From Streptomyces sp. NBC_01485 (lineage in GTDB: Bacteria; Actinomycetota; Actinomycetes; Streptomycetales; Streptomycetaceae), in contig NZ_CP109435.1 of NCBI RefSeq assembly GCF_036227125.1, forward strand, positions 1,860,001 through 1,924,000: 64,000 nt of DNA, written 5' to 3'. Below are positions 9,758 through 18,579 of this stretch, in pieces. Made by a program: the position numbers and the translations under genes. Below the pieces are notes generated by a model. That model saw nothing but the letters and a program-made list of their open reading frames with translations. It searched no databases and was not told the DNA's origin. Position 1 is the stretch's first letter, and each line of letters opens with the position of its first letter.

Positions 9758-10429
9758 ATGGCAGTCACCGACGAGGCGATCGAGAAGATCAAGGGCATGA
9801 TCGTCTCGGGTGCGCTGCGCCCCGGGGAGCGGTTGCCCAAGGAGAGTGAGCTGGCCGCCGAGCTGGGCCTGTCCCGCAACTCTCTGCGGGAGGCGGTGCG
9901 CGCCCTGTCGCTGATCCGGATCCTGGACGTACGGCAGGGCGACGGCACGTACGTGACGAGCCTCGATCCCCAACTCCTCCTGGAGGCGCTGAGTTTCGTC
10001 GTCGACTTCCACCGCGACGACACGGTCCTGGAGTTCCTGGCGGTGCGCCGCATCCTGGAGCCGGCCGCGACCGCGATGGCCGCCCTGCGCATCAGCGAGC
10101 AGCAACTGAACGCGCTGGACGCCCAGTTGGACAAGCTGGGCGACGCGCCGTCGGTGGAGGAACTGGTCGCCTGCGACCTGGAGTTCCACCGGGGCATCGT
10201 GCAGAGCGCGGGCAACTCGGTGCTGTGTTCGCTGCTCGACGGGCTGTCCGGTCCCACCACCCGGGCCAGGATCTGGCGCGGTCTGACGCAGGAGGACGCG
10301 GTCACCGGCACCCTGCGCGAGCACCGGGCGATCCTCGCGGCCCTGCGCGACCGGGACGCGGAGGCGGCGCGGTCGTGGGCGACGGTGCACATCGCGAGCG
10401 TGGAGCAGTGGCTGCGCTCCACGCTGTGA
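9758..10429 (+). CDS. FadR-subfamily GntR transcriptional regulator
   Basis: 223-aa repressor type: N-terminal winged helix (IEKIKGMIVSGALRPGERLPKESELAAELGLSRNSLREAVRALSLIRILDVRQGDGTYVT) and a C-terminal all-helical FCD ligand domain (AVRRILEPAATAMAALR ... LEFHRGIVQSAGNSVL ... EHRAILAALRDRD). A good RBS, AGGGAGG, precedes the ATG at 9758. It lies 76 nt after the deaminase gene with a palindromic operator between. It likely controls itself and perhaps the nucleoside operon; the ligand is unknown. Confidence 0.9.
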   Translation: MAVTDEAIEKIKGMIVSGALRPGERLPKESELAAELGLSRNSLREAVRALSLIRILDVRQGDGTYVTSLDPQLLLEALSFVVDFHRDDTVLEFLAVRRILEPAATAMAALRISEQQLNALDAQLDKLGDAPSVEELVACDLEFHRGIVQSAGNSVLCSLLDGLSGPTTRARIWRGLTQEDAVTGTLREHRAILAALRDRDAEAARSWATVHIASVEQWLRSTL

Positions 10430-10574
10430 AGAGGCGCGCCCGGTGAGGGGTGTTCGGGGGTGGCGATCGGGGCAGTGATCCGTTCACTCCCCCGTGCGAG
10501 GGGGCTGCGGGCGCCCCCGCAGAACGCCGTAAGGTTGGGTGGTCAAGCGAGGGCACGTCGGAAGGAGGCGCTGG

Positions 10575-11579
10575 GTGATCGAGCTCGAGGGGGTTCCCGA
10601 GCTGATCGACCCGGTCATGGTGGCCGCGTTCGAGGGCTGGAACGATGCCGGCGACGCCGCCTCCACCGCGGTCGCGCACCTGGAGCGGGAGTGGAAGGGC
10701 GAGGTGTTCGCGGCGCTGGACGCCGAGGACTACTACGACTTCCAGGTGAACCGCCCCACGGTGTGGATGGACGCCGGCGTGCGCAAGATCACCTGGCCGA
10801 CGACGAGACTGTCGGTGGTCCGGGTCGGTGGCGAGAAACCACGCGACCTGGTGCTGGTACGCGGTATCGAACCGTCCATGCGCTGGCGTTCGTTCTGCAA
10901 CGAGCTGCTGGGCTTCGCGCACGAGTTGGGCGTGGAACTGGTCGTCATCCTGGGCGCGCTGCTGGGTGACACCCCGCACACACGTCCGGTGCCGATCAGC
11001 GGGACGACGTCCGACGCGGACCTGGCGCAGCGGATGGACCTGGAGGAGACCAAGTACGAGGGCCCCACGGGCATCGTCGGCGTCCTCCAGGAGGCGTGCA
11101 CGCACGCGGGTGTGCCCGCGGTCAGCCTCTGGGCGGCGGTGCCGCACTACGTGTCGCAGCCGCCGAACCCGAAGGCGACGCTGGCCCTCCTCAACCGCCT
11201 GGAGGACCTGATCGACGTGCGCATCCCGCTGGGCGAGCTGCCCGAGGACGCGCGCGCCTGGCAGGTGGGCGTGGACCAGTTGGCCGCCGAGGACACCGAG
11301 GTCGCCGAGTACGTGCAGACGCTGGAGGAGGCCCGGGACACCGCGGAGCTGCCGGAGGCGTCGGGCGAGGCGATCGCCCGCGAGTTCGAGCGCTACCTGC
11401 GGCGCCGGGACGGCGGCCCGTCCGACCCCGGCGAGCGCACCCGGCCCCCGAGGCCGCCGAAGCCACTCGGGGACTCCTCCGATGCGTCGGATGCCTCGGA
11501 TGCCTCCGAGTCTTCTGACTCGTCTGACCCCTCTGACTCTTCTTCCGACTCCGACGACGAGGATTCGTCGGAGGACTGA
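10575..11579 (+). CDS. PAC2 family protein with acidic Ser/Asp-rich tail
   Basis: PAC2-domain protein (ATP-grasp-neighbour family named after a proteasome assembly chaperone), conserved beside mshC in streptomycetes; biochemical role unknown. Signature regions: LIDPVMVAAFEGWNDAGDAAS, VLVRGIEPSMRWRSFCNELL, VVILGALLGDTPHTRPVPISG, GPTGIVGVLQEAC. The GTG at 10575 is set by GAAGGAGG 6 nt upstream, so the longer possible N-terminus is rejected. The last 35 residues are almost only Ser, Asp, Ala and Glu (DASDASDASESSDSSD...), a disordered extension after residue 295. The role of that tail is unknown. Confidence 0.88.
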   Translation: MIELEGVPELIDPVMVAAFEGWNDAGDAASTAVAHLEREWKGEVFAALDAEDYYDFQVNRPTVWMDAGVRKITWPTTRLSVVRVGGEKPRDLVLVRGIEPSMRWRSFCNELLGFAHELGVELVVILGALLGDTPHTRPVPISGTTSDADLAQRMDLEETKYEGPTGIVGVLQEACTHAGVPAVSLWAAVPHYVSQPPNPKATLALLNRLEDLIDVRIPLGELPEDARAWQVGVDQLAAEDTEVAEYVQTLEEARDTAELPEASGEAIAREFERYLRRRDGGPSDPGERTRPPRPPKPLGDSSDASDASDASESSDSSDPSDSSSDSDDEDSSED

Positions 11580-11604
11580 GGGGACCAAAAAGGCTGGCAG
11601 GACG

Positions 11605-11642
11605 GAGAGGGGCGCTTCCCGGCGACGGGAAGCGCCCCTCTC
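11605..11642. terminator. Bidirectional terminator between PAC2 gene and mshC
   Basis: Perfect 16-bp stem (GAGAGGGGCGCTTCCC paired with its complement) around the loop GGCGAC, followed by a short T-rich stretch. It lies between two convergent genes and can serve both. Confidence 0.85.
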
Positions 11643-11672
11643 TTTCGGCCTTCGGCCTTCGGCTCCGGTGCG

Positions 11673-12902
11673 TTACAGCGCGACGCCGAGCAGCGCGTCC
11701 ACGGCCCGGGACACGACACCGGGGGCGCCGATGTCCGTACCGCCCTGCTCCTGCTGGAGCGCGGCCCAGCGGTCGACGGCGGCCAGGGCGGCCGGGGCGT
11801 CGAGGTCGCCCGCGAGGGCCTCGCGGATCTCCTCGACGAGCGCCTCGGCGGGCGGCCCGTCGGGCCGGGAGACGGCGGCCCGCCAGCGCCCGAGGCGGGC
11901 CTCGGCGTCCGCCAGGACCTGGTCGGTCCACTCCCAGTCGGCCCGGTAGTGGTGGGCGAGGAGGGTGAGACGGATGGCGGCGGGGTCGACGCCGTCCTGG
12001 CGCAGCCTCGACACGAAGACGAGGTTGCCCCTGGACTTGGACATCTTCTCGCCGTCGAGGGCGACCATGCCGGCGTGGACGTACGCCTTGGCCATGGGGA
12101 ACTCGCCGGTCAGCACCTGGGCGTGGGAGGCGCCCATCTCGTGGTGCGGGAAGGCGAGGTCGGAGCCGCCGCCCTGGACGTCGAAGCCCATCCCGAGGTG
12201 GTCCAGGGCGATGGCCACGCACTCGATGTGCCAGCCGGGGCGGCCACGGCCGAGCGAGCCGCCGTCCCAGCTCGGCTCGCCCTCGCGGGCGGCCAGCCAC
12301 AGGATCGGGTCGAGCGGGTTCTTCTTGCCCGGGCGGTCCGGGTCGCCGCCGCGCTCGGCGGACAGCAGCCGCATGGCGGCGGCGTCGAGGCCGGACACCT
12401 TGCCGAAGTCCGGGTCGGATTCGACCGAGAAGTAGGTGTCGCCCTCGAGGTCGTAGGCGGCGCCCGCGTCCCGGAGTCGTTCGACGAGCGGGACGATGCC
12501 GGGTATGGCCTCGACGGCGCCTATGTAGTGCTGCGGCGGGAGCATCCGCAGGGCGGTCATGTCCTCGCGGAAGAGGGCCGTCTCCTTCTCGGCGAGGGCG
12601 ACCCAGTCGACGCCGTCGCGTTCGGCGCGCTCCAGCAGCGGGTCGTCGACGTCGGTGACGTTCTGGACGTAGTGGACCTGCCGCTTGGTGTCGAGCCACA
12701 CGCGCTGAACCAGGTCGAACGCGTTGTAGGTCGCCGCGTGACCCATGTGGGTCGCGTCGTACGGCGTGATGCCGCAGACGTAGATACGGGCGACGGGACC
12801 GGGGTCGAGGGAGACCAAGCCGCCGGTCGCGGTGTCGTGGATCCTCAGGTCGCGGCCCTGACCAGGCAGGGCGGGGACCTCGGAAGCGGGCCAGGCATGC
12901 AT
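11673..12902 (-). CDS. mshC: Cysteine:glucosaminyl-inositol ligase, mycothiol biosynthesis
   Basis: ATP-dependent ligation of cysteine to GlcN-myo-inositol, third step of mycothiol synthesis. It is a cysteinyl-tRNA synthetase-like protein: N-terminal [22 protein letters not shown] (HIGH-like), zinc ligands including [31 protein letters not shown], and KMSKS motif [10 protein letters not shown]. It is 409 aa and lacks the tRNA-binding C-terminal domain of CysRS, which with [15 protein letters not shown] separates it from cysS. It marks the host as an actinomycete. Confidence 0.96.
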   Translation of the reverse strand: MHAWPASEVPALPGQGRDLRIHDTATGGLVSLDPGPVARIYVCGITPYDATHMGHAATYNAFDLVQRVWLDTKRQVHYVQNVTDVDDPLLERAERDGVDWVALAEKETALFREDMTALRMLPPQHYIGAVEAIPGIVPLVERLRDAGAAYDLEGDTYFSVESDPDFGKVSGLDAAAMRLLSAERGGDPDRPGKKNPLDPILWLAAREGEPSWDGGSLGRGRPGWHIECVAIALDHLGMGFDVQGGGSDLAFPHHEMGASHAQVLTGEFPMAKAYVHAGMVALDGEKMSKSRGNLVFVSRLRQDGVDPAAIRLTLLAHHYRADWEWTDQVLADAEARLGRWRAAVSRPDGPPAEALVEEIREALAGDLDAPAALAAVDRWAALQQEQGGTDIGAPGVVSRAVDALLGVAL

Positions 12903-13021
12903 GTCATGAGCCTAACCGGACGGAAGTTGCGTATACGAACCGGAGCGGTCCAGATGGCTGCGAAGGCGCTCTTGTGCGATCCCGGCGGATGTGCCGGGCG
13001 CGGCCGGAAAGCCTCGCGCGG

Positions 13022-13864
13022 CTACACCGGGGGCCAGGGGATCGCCGGCCACTCTCCGCTCGGCTCCGGGTGCTTCCCGGAGGCGAGGAGCGCCTCGGTA
13101 CGCGCGCGTGTGGCGTCGAGTTCGGCCGGGGTGATGAGCCCGGCCAGGGTGGCGGCCAGCCGTCCGCCGGCCTCCAGGGCGCCCTGGAGGCCCTTGAGGG
13201 CCTCGACGGCCTCGCCGGTCAGGGGCTCGCCCGCCCAGCCCCACAGGAGCGTGCGCAGCTTGTTCTCGGCGTTGAAGGTGACGCCGTGGTCGATGCCGTA
13301 GAGCCGGCCGTCGGCGGTGGGCAGCAGGTGGCCGCCCTTGCGGTCGGCGTTGTTGATCACCGCGTCGAGGACGGCGAGCCGGCGCAGCCGTTCGTCGTCG
13401 GCGTGCACCAGCAGCGCGGTGCGGCCCTCGCCGACCTCGGCGAAGCCGATCGCCTTCCAGCCCGGCCCGGGTTCCTCCGCGTCCACGAGGGCGAGCAGTC
13501 CGGCCTCCGGGGCCGTCTCGATCCACAGCTGGCACATGCCCTCGCCGTGCGGCCCCTCGCGCAGCACGGTGGGCGGGACGAGGCCCCAGCCGGTCGCCGC
13601 GGAGACCTCGTAGGCGGCGACCTCGCGCTGGGCGAGGGTGCCGTCGGGGAAGTCCCACAGGGGTCTCTCCCCGGCGACGGGCTTGTAGACGCAGGCGGCC
13701 TCGCGGCCCTCGTGCGTGACGGTGCAGTACAGGGCCGCGTTCGAGGCGCCCGGGATGCGTCCGCGGACGGTGAGCTCGCCCCGCGCGAGGAGTGCGTACG
13801 CTTCGGCGGCGGCCGGGTCGGTGGTCGTCACGCCCCCCGGCGGTATCCGTTCTGGCGCGGACAT
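13022..13864 (-). CDS. Conserved actinobacterial protein, TIGR03843/SCO1664 family (PI3/4-kinase-like fold)
   Basis: 280-aa protein of a family restricted to actinobacteria and distantly related to phosphatidylinositol 3/4-kinase catalytic domains; function unproved. Seen: RIPGASNAALYCTV, YKPVAGERPLWDFPDGTLAQREVAAYEVSAATGWGLVPPTV (kinase-like Lys and Glu), DAVINNADRKGGHLL and YGIDHGVTFN (catalytic-loop-like Asp/Asn and metal-binding Asp). Start ATG 13864 follows GGAAGG. It overlaps the upstream DUF3090 gene by 37 nt, so both are co-translated. The key kinase-like residues look intact. Confidence 0.85.
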   Translation of the reverse strand: MSAPERIPPGGVTTTDPAAAEAYALLARGELTVRGRIPGASNAALYCTVTHEGREAACVYKPVAGERPLWDFPDGTLAQREVAAYEVSAATGWGLVPPTVLREGPHGEGMCQLWIETAPEAGLLALVDAEEPGPGWKAIGFAEVGEGRTALLVHADDERLRRLAVLDAVINNADRKGGHLLPTADGRLYGIDHGVTFNAENKLRTLLWGWAGEPLTGEAVEALKGLQGALEAGGRLAATLAGLITPAELDATRARTEALLASGKHPEPSGEWPAIPWPPV

Positions 13865-14418
13865 ACGTGTCCTTCCGGGTCGAGCGGCAGGCTGCACAGC
13901 GGGCACGGCGGCCGGCCGGCGTTGACGACGTCGAGGGCGCGCTTGGCGAAGGCGCGCGCCTGCGCGCCGGTGAGCCGGACCCGCAGCATCGGGGGCCCGT
14001 TCTCCTCGTCCTGGAGGAGTTTCTCCTCGGCCTCGGCGAGATCGTCCTCGGAGTCCGCGTCGAGCTCCACGAGGGCCTGCGCCTCGACGATCATGCGCTG
14101 TTCCTCGCCGTCCCAGGCCAGCGCCATGGTGCCGACCCGGAACTCCTCCTCGACCGGGGCGTCGAGGGGGGCCGTGTCGGTGTTCTCGGCGGGCGACACG
14201 GCGGGTACGGAGGCGCTGCCGCCGGTGCGGCGTACGACCTCGTCCAGCAGCTCGTCCATGCGCTCGGCGAGCGCGGCGACCTGGGTCTTCTCCAGGGCCA
14301 CACTGGTCACTCGGGCGCCGGCGACGGCCTGGAGGAAGAAGGTACGGCGCCCGGGCAGTCCGACCGTACCGGCCACGAAGCGGTCCGGGGGGTCGTAGAG
14401 GAACACCTGACGGGACAC
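13828..14418 (-). CDS. DUF3090 (TIGR03847) family protein with C-terminal zinc ribbon
   Basis: 196-aa actinobacterial protein of unknown function, always found with the TIGR03843 and MSMEG_4193-type phosphatase genes. N-terminus RQVFLYDPPDRFVAGTVGLPGRRTFFLQA is diagnostic. The C-terminus CPLCSLPLDPEGHVCPRQNGYRR is a probable zinc site. The GTG start at 14418 has GGAG 7 nt upstream. The conserved trio suggests a shared process, perhaps a phospho-transfer on an unknown substrate (inference). Confidence 0.87.
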   Translation of the reverse strand: MSRQVFLYDPPDRFVAGTVGLPGRRTFFLQAVAGARVTSVALEKTQVAALAERMDELLDEVVRRTGGSASVPAVSPAENTDTAPLDAPVEEEFRVGTMALAWDGEEQRMIVEAQALVELDADSEDDLAEAEEKLLQDEENGPPMLRVRLTGAQARAFAKRALDVVNAGRPPCPLCSLPLDPEGHVCPRQNGYRRGA

Positions 14419-14535
14419 GTCCTGTCTCCATGGGAATCGTGGGTCTGGGTCATCGTGGGTCGGGGAAGGCGTGGGGGAACGTCCGTGCGGGCACGCGCGC
14501 GTACGTGGACCGCTTCACCCTACTGCGGCCGACGA

Positions 14536-15222
14536 TCACGGTGCGCCCGCACCACCCCCGACGGTCGCGTCCCCGGCGGGGGGCTCCTCGCGCGGCGCGA
14601 GCGAGGCGAAGTCGCCGGTGTCGCCGAGACGCACGACGAAGGGGCGCAGCCGGGTGTAACGGATCGCGGTCACGGAACACGGTTCCACGGAGATCCGCTG
14701 GAAGAGGTCGAGATGAAGACCGAGCGCGTCCGCGACGAGCGACTTGATGATGTCGCCGTGCGAGCACATCAGGTAGACGGCGTCGGAGCCGTGATCGCGC
14801 TCCACGCGCGCGTTCCACTCGCGCACCGCCTCGGCGGCCCGGGTCTGCATGGCCCGCATGGACTCGCCGCCGGGGAAGGCCGCCGCGGAGGGGTGCGCCT
14901 GCACGACCTCCATCAGGGGCTCGTCCATCAGCTCGGCGAGCTTGCGGCCGGACCAGTCGCCGTAGTGGCACTCCCCGATCCGCTCGTCGGTGTGCGCGCG
15001 CAGGCCGGGGCGGGCGTCGAGGAGGGGCCGGATCGTCTCCTGGCAGCGCTGCAGGGGGCTGGCGACGACCTCGGCGATCGGCAGCGCGTCGAGCCGCCCG
15101 GGCAGCGCGGCGGCCTGTGCGGTGCCGCGCTCGTCGAGGGCGACGCCGGGCGTCCAGCCGGCGAGCAGTCCGGAGGTGTTGGCGGTGGACCGGCCGTGCC
15201 GGACGAGGATCAACGTGGGCAT
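14536..15222 (-). CDS. Histidine phosphatase family protein, MSMEG_4193 type
   Basis: Phosphoglycerate-mutase-like phosphatase of 228 aa. The catalytic RHG is in LILVRHGRSTAN, with R of SPLQRCQETI, E of IGECHYGDWSGRKLAEL and the second catalytic His in MCSHGDIIKSLVADALG. This branch is actinobacterial and accompanies DUF3090 and TIGR03843 proteins upstream of mshC. It lies about 115 nt before the DUF3090 start on the same strand. Substrate unknown. The C-terminal PAGDATVGGGAGAP is low complexity. Confidence 0.88.
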   Translation of the reverse strand: MPTLILVRHGRSTANTSGLLAGWTPGVALDERGTAQAAALPGRLDALPIAEVVASPLQRCQETIRPLLDARPGLRAHTDERIGECHYGDWSGRKLAELMDEPLMEVVQAHPSAAAFPGGESMRAMQTRAAEAVREWNARVERDHGSDAVYLMCSHGDIIKSLVADALGLHLDLFQRISVEPCSVTAIRYTRLRPFVVRLGDTGDFASLAPREEPPAGDATVGGGAGAP

Positions 15223-15284
15223 GCGGCCCAGGGTAGGCGCAGCGCGGGGTGCGCCCGTCGGCGGACGGCGGGAGAATACGCTCC

Positions 15285-16283
15285 GTGATCGTCGACTGCG
15301 CCATCTACCGCGACGGGCGCCGCACGCAGGGGCCCGCGGACTTCTCCGACGCCCTGGCGCAGTGCCGCGGCGGGAGCGACGCGTTCGTCTGGATCGGCCT
15401 GTACGAGCCCACGGCGACCGAGTTCGACCAGGTCTCGCAGGAGTTCGGGCTGCATCCGCTGGCCGTCGAGGACGCCCTGAACGCGCATCAGCGTCCCAAG
15501 CTGGAGGTGTACGACGACTCGCTGTTCGTGGTCCTCAAGCCCGTGGGGTACGAGCCGAAGAGCGACATCGTCTCGTCCGGCGAGGTCATGGTCTTCGTCG
15601 GCGACTCGTTCGTGGTGACCGTCCGGCACGGCGAGGAAGCGCCCCTGGGCGCCGTACGACACCGTCTGGAGGCGGAGCCCGAGACGCTCCGGCACGGCCC
15701 TACGGCGGTGCTGTACTCGATCGCCGACGCCGTGGTCGACCACTACGTCGACGTGGCGGGCGAGTTGGGCACCGACCTGGAGGAGCTGGAGGCGGAGGTG
15801 TTCTCGCCGACCGGCGGCGGCTCGCGGCACACGGCGTCGCGCATCTACGCCTTCAAGCGGCAGATCCTGGAGTTCCGCAGGGCCACCGGCCCGCTCGCGC
15901 AGCCGCTGGACCGGCTCGCGGGCGGGGGGCTCTTCGGCGTGCGCGTGCCGTTCGTCCACGAGAAGGCCCGGCCGTTCTTCCGCGACGTCAGCGACCACCT
16001 CACGCGCGTGAACGAGTCCGTCGAGGGTCTCGACCGGCTGGTGTCGGACGTCCTGTCGGCGCATCTGGCGCAGATGAGCGTCCGGCAGAACGACGACATG
16101 CGGAAGATCTCCGCGTGGGCGGCCATGGCCGCGGTCCCTACGATGATCGCGGGGATCTACGGCATGAACTTCGACCACATGCCGGAGACGCACTGGCTTT
16201 GGTCCTACCCGGCCTTGATCCTGCTGATGGCCGGCCTGGAGGTACTGCTGTACCGGCTGTTCAAGCGGCGCGGCTGGCTGTAG
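15285..16283 (+). CDS. CorA family divalent metal (Mg2+/Co2+) transporter
   Basis: Pentameric membrane channel for Mg2+, Co2+ or related ions. The 332-aa protein has a large cytoplasmic N-terminal alpha/beta domain (FVWIGLYEPTATEFDQVSQEFGLHPLAVEDAL, typical) and two C-terminal membrane helices. The first ends in the selectivity motif YGMNF (GMN) and the second is ALILLMAGLEVLLYRLF with a basic end. I choose GTG 15285 (VIVDCAIYRDG), with GGGAGAA about 10 nt upstream. It is divergent from the histidine phosphatase gene. Confidence 0.92.
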   Translation: MIVDCAIYRDGRRTQGPADFSDALAQCRGGSDAFVWIGLYEPTATEFDQVSQEFGLHPLAVEDALNAHQRPKLEVYDDSLFVVLKPVGYEPKSDIVSSGEVMVFVGDSFVVTVRHGEEAPLGAVRHRLEAEPETLRHGPTAVLYSIADAVVDHYVDVAGELGTDLEELEAEVFSPTGGGSRHTASRIYAFKRQILEFRRATGPLAQPLDRLAGGGLFGVRVPFVHEKARPFFRDVSDHLTRVNESVEGLDRLVSDVLSAHLAQMSVRQNDDMRKISAWAAMAAVPTMIAGIYGMNFDHMPETHWLWSYPALILLMAGLEVLLYRLFKRRGWL

Positions 16284-16319
16284 GGGCGGGGCCGACGGCA
16301 GGTTCCCGGTCGGTTCGGT

Positions 16320-17108
16320 TCAGGCGAACTCGGGTGCCGGGGTGGACGGGCCGCCGAGTGCGTCGCGGCGCTCGGGCATCTCCAGGGAGACCATCCGCCG
16401 CCAGCCCGCGAGCCGCTCCCACGCGTGGACGGCATGGATGCCGGCCGCGAGGACGGCCGACCTGGCCGGGGGCCAGCCGAGGATGCGGCCCATGTGGGCC
16501 ATGACGGCGAGGCTGACGTCCCGGTAGATCCCGATCTCGGCGAGCGCGCTCGCGCGCAGCGTCCGCTGGATGGCGCGGCCGTGCCCCGCGCGGGCGAGGC
16601 GCAGCAGTTCCTCGTGGCAGTAGGCGAGGTGGTTGTCCTCGTCGTTCGAGATCATCCGCACCGCCCGGCCGAGGCCGGGGTGGTCGGCGAAGTGCCGGCG
16701 CAGCAGCGCCATCTGTTCGGCGGCCCGCTGTTCGGTGACCCGGCTGTGGGCGAGGTAGGTGACGATGTCGGGCACGGTCAGCGACCGGTCCGCGGTGAGC
16801 CGGTCATGGGCGAGGCCGATGCCGGCCCGCTCCAGGAGCATCGTGTAGTCGGTGTCGCGCGGGACGGGCACGGGGGCGAGGCCGCGCTTCTTCATCAGCG
16901 CGTTGAAGATCCGCCCGTGTTTGTCCTCGTCGGCGCCGTGCCGGGCGATCTTGGGGGCCAGGTCGCGTTCGCTCTGCGGGACGAGCGCGGCGATCCTGGC
17001 GTTCTCCCAGCCGCCCTGCGACTCACCGCCGGCGGCGATGGAGCAGAAGAGCGCGAAGGACTCGTCGTTGTCGATGATCTCCTGGAACAGACTCTTCGCC
17101 GAAAGCAT
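16320..17108 (-). CDS. Ferritin-like domain-containing protein
   Basis: Helical di-iron-type protein of 262 aa, conserved in streptomycetes with no proven role. Candidate iron ligands: E in ESQGGWENARIAAL, the EDKHGRIFNALMKKRG (ExxH) motif, E in VTEQRAAEQM and EDNHLAYCHEELLRLA (ExxH). Two ExxH motifs spaced as in ferritin-like oxidases support the fold. It could be an oxidase or a storage-like protein. ATG at 17108. It is convergent with corA. Confidence 0.8.
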   Translation of the reverse strand: MLSAKSLFQEIIDNDESFALFCSIAAGGESQGGWENARIAALVPQSERDLAPKIARHGADEDKHGRIFNALMKKRGLAPVPVPRDTDYTMLLERAGIGLAHDRLTADRSLTVPDIVTYLAHSRVTEQRAAEQMALLRRHFADHPGLGRAVRMISNDEDNHLAYCHEELLRLARAGHGRAIQRTLRASALAEIGIYRDVSLAVMAHMGRILGWPPARSAVLAAGIHAVHAWERLAGWRRMVSLEMPERRDALGGPSTPAPEFA

Positions 17109-17314
17109 GCAAATGAGTCAAATGCGGCAGGGCAGATGCCGCAACACCTGCGATCCGACAACTGGGCCGAAAGACGGACGTCCGGAATCACGACGGGGGC
17201 GTAACCGCGCGCCTCCTGGCGCGTTGTTCCCCGTGACGGCCGTGGCGGGGAAGACCCCCGAGCCCCCACCACGGCCGCTGAAATCCTCCTCTTCCCCGCC
17301 TCCCCGGTAGCCCG

Positions 17315-18370
17315 CTATGCCAGCCCGGACAGCTCCAGGGCCTGCGCGCCGGCCCGCAGCGAGGCGAGGCGCTCGTCGAGGGTGAAGCCCGCGGGGGCGA
17401 GGGTGAGGGTGGTGACACCGGCCGCCGCGTAGGCCTTCATCCGGTCGGCGATCCGCTCCACCGAACCCAGCAGCGTCGTCCGGTCGATCAGCTCGTGCGG
17501 GACGGCCGCCGCGGCGCCCTGCTTGTCGCCGGACAGGTACTTGTCCTGGATCTCGGCGGCCGCCGCCTCGTACCCCATCCGCTGCGCGAGGTGGTTGTAG
17601 AAGTTCTGCTTACGGCTGCCCATGCCGCCGACGTACAGCGCGGTGTACGGGCGGAAGGTGTCGGCGAGCCTCTCCACGTCCTTGTCGTCGCCGACCGCGA
17701 GGGGCAGCGTCGGGCAGACGTCGAAGCCGTCCAGCGTCAGGCCGGCCTTCTCGCGTCCGGCCCGCAGGTACTTGATCGCGGTGTCCTCGAGGTGGTCGGC
17801 GGACGGGAAGATGAGCAGCGCGCCGTCGGCGATCTCGCCGGTCTGCTCCAGGTTCTTCGGCCCGATCGCGGCGATGTACAGCGGGATGTGCTCGCGTTCC
17901 GGGTGCACGGTCAGCTTGATCGGCTTGCCCGGACCGCCCGGCAGCGGCAGCGTCCAGTGCTCGCCGTCGTACGACAGCCGCTCGCGCGTCATCGCCTTGC
18001 GGACGATCGCGACGTACTCGCGCGTCCGGGACAGCGGCTTGTCGAACTTGACGCCGTACCAGCCCTCGGAGACCTGCGGGCCGGAGACGCCGAGGCCGAG
18101 GCGGAAACGGCCGCCGGAGAGGGAGTCGAGGGTGGCGGCGGTCATCGCGGTCATCGCGGGCTGACGCGCGGGGATCTGGAAGATGGCCGAGCCGACGTCG
18201 ATCCGCTCGGTCTGCGCGGCGACCCAGGTGAGCACGGTGGCCGCGTCCGACCCGTAGGCCTCGGCGGCCCAGCAGACCGCGTACCCGAGGCGGTCGGCCT
18301 CCTGGGCGACGGCCAGGTTGTCGCCGTCCATTCCGGCACCCCAGTAGCCGAGGTTGATCCCGAGCTTCAT
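17315..18370 (-). CDS. LLM class F420-dependent oxidoreductase
   Basis: Luciferase-like TIM-barrel oxidoreductase (351 aa) using coenzyme F420, as typical for actinomycetes. Seen: KLGINLGYWGAGM at the start, GSAIFQIPARQPAMTAMTAATLDSLSGGRFRLGLGVSGPQVSEGWYGV, and PLYIAAIGPKNLEQTGEIADGAL, all standard in the F420 LLM class. Substrate not predictable. A perfect palindrome, TTACTGATCAGTAA, sits 11 nt upstream of the ATG and may be a repressor site. Confidence 0.9.
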   Translation of the reverse strand: MKLGINLGYWGAGMDGDNLAVAQEADRLGYAVCWAAEAYGSDAATVLTWVAAQTERIDVGSAIFQIPARQPAMTAMTAATLDSLSGGRFRLGLGVSGPQVSEGWYGVKFDKPLSRTREYVAIVRKAMTRERLSYDGEHWTLPLPGGPGKPIKLTVHPEREHIPLYIAAIGPKNLEQTGEIADGALLIFPSADHLEDTAIKYLRAGREKAGLTLDGFDVCPTLPLAVGDDKDVERLADTFRPYTALYVGGMGSRKQNFYNHLAQRMGYEAAAAEIQDKYLSGDKQGAAAAVPHELIDRTTLLGSVERIADRMKAYAAAGVTTLTLAPAGFTLDERLASLRAGAQALELSGLA

Positions 18371-18381
18371 GGCCGATCCCC

Positions 18382-18395
18382 TTACTGATCAGTAA
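18382..18395. promoter_or_regulatory. Perfect 14-bp palindrome upstream of the LLM oxidoreductase
   Basis: TTACTGATCAGTAA is fully self-complementary and lies 12-25 nt upstream of the reverse-strand start at 18370, where it would overlap the RBS or transcription start. Length and symmetry suit a TetR-family dimer. No regulator gene is adjacent, so the regulator may be elsewhere. Confidence 0.5.
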
Positions 18396-18565
18396 CGACG
18401 CTGTCGCGGAGACAGTAGCGCGGCGGTGCGCGTCGGGTCAGGCCGCGGTCCCGTTGTGCGGGACCCGTCACACGGCGGGACCGACGGCCCGGCCTGCGCC
18501 GAACTCCGCAGCTCCTCGCACGGATTCGGTTATCCACAGGCAACCCACTGCCCAGTTCTGGCCAG

Positions 18566-18571
18566 TAATCT
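18566..18571 (+). promoter_or_regulatory. Candidate -10 element for a leaderless aldo/keto reductase transcript
   Basis: TAATCT ends 8 nt before the ATG at 18580 and no Shine-Dalgarno is visible, so transcription probably starts at or next to the A of ATG. No clear -35 is seen. Confidence 0.35.
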
Positions 18572-18579
18572 CGGCGTTC

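Noticed and set aside
17109..17314. Gap between ferritin-like and LLM genes as a hidden small gene
   Set aside because: Short frames here have no RBS and only noise composition; nothing supported.
18530..18538. TTATCCACA, a perfect DnaA box
   Set aside because: Single isolated copy with no dnaA/dnaN, no AT-rich unwinding region and no box cluster; not an origin. A chance match.
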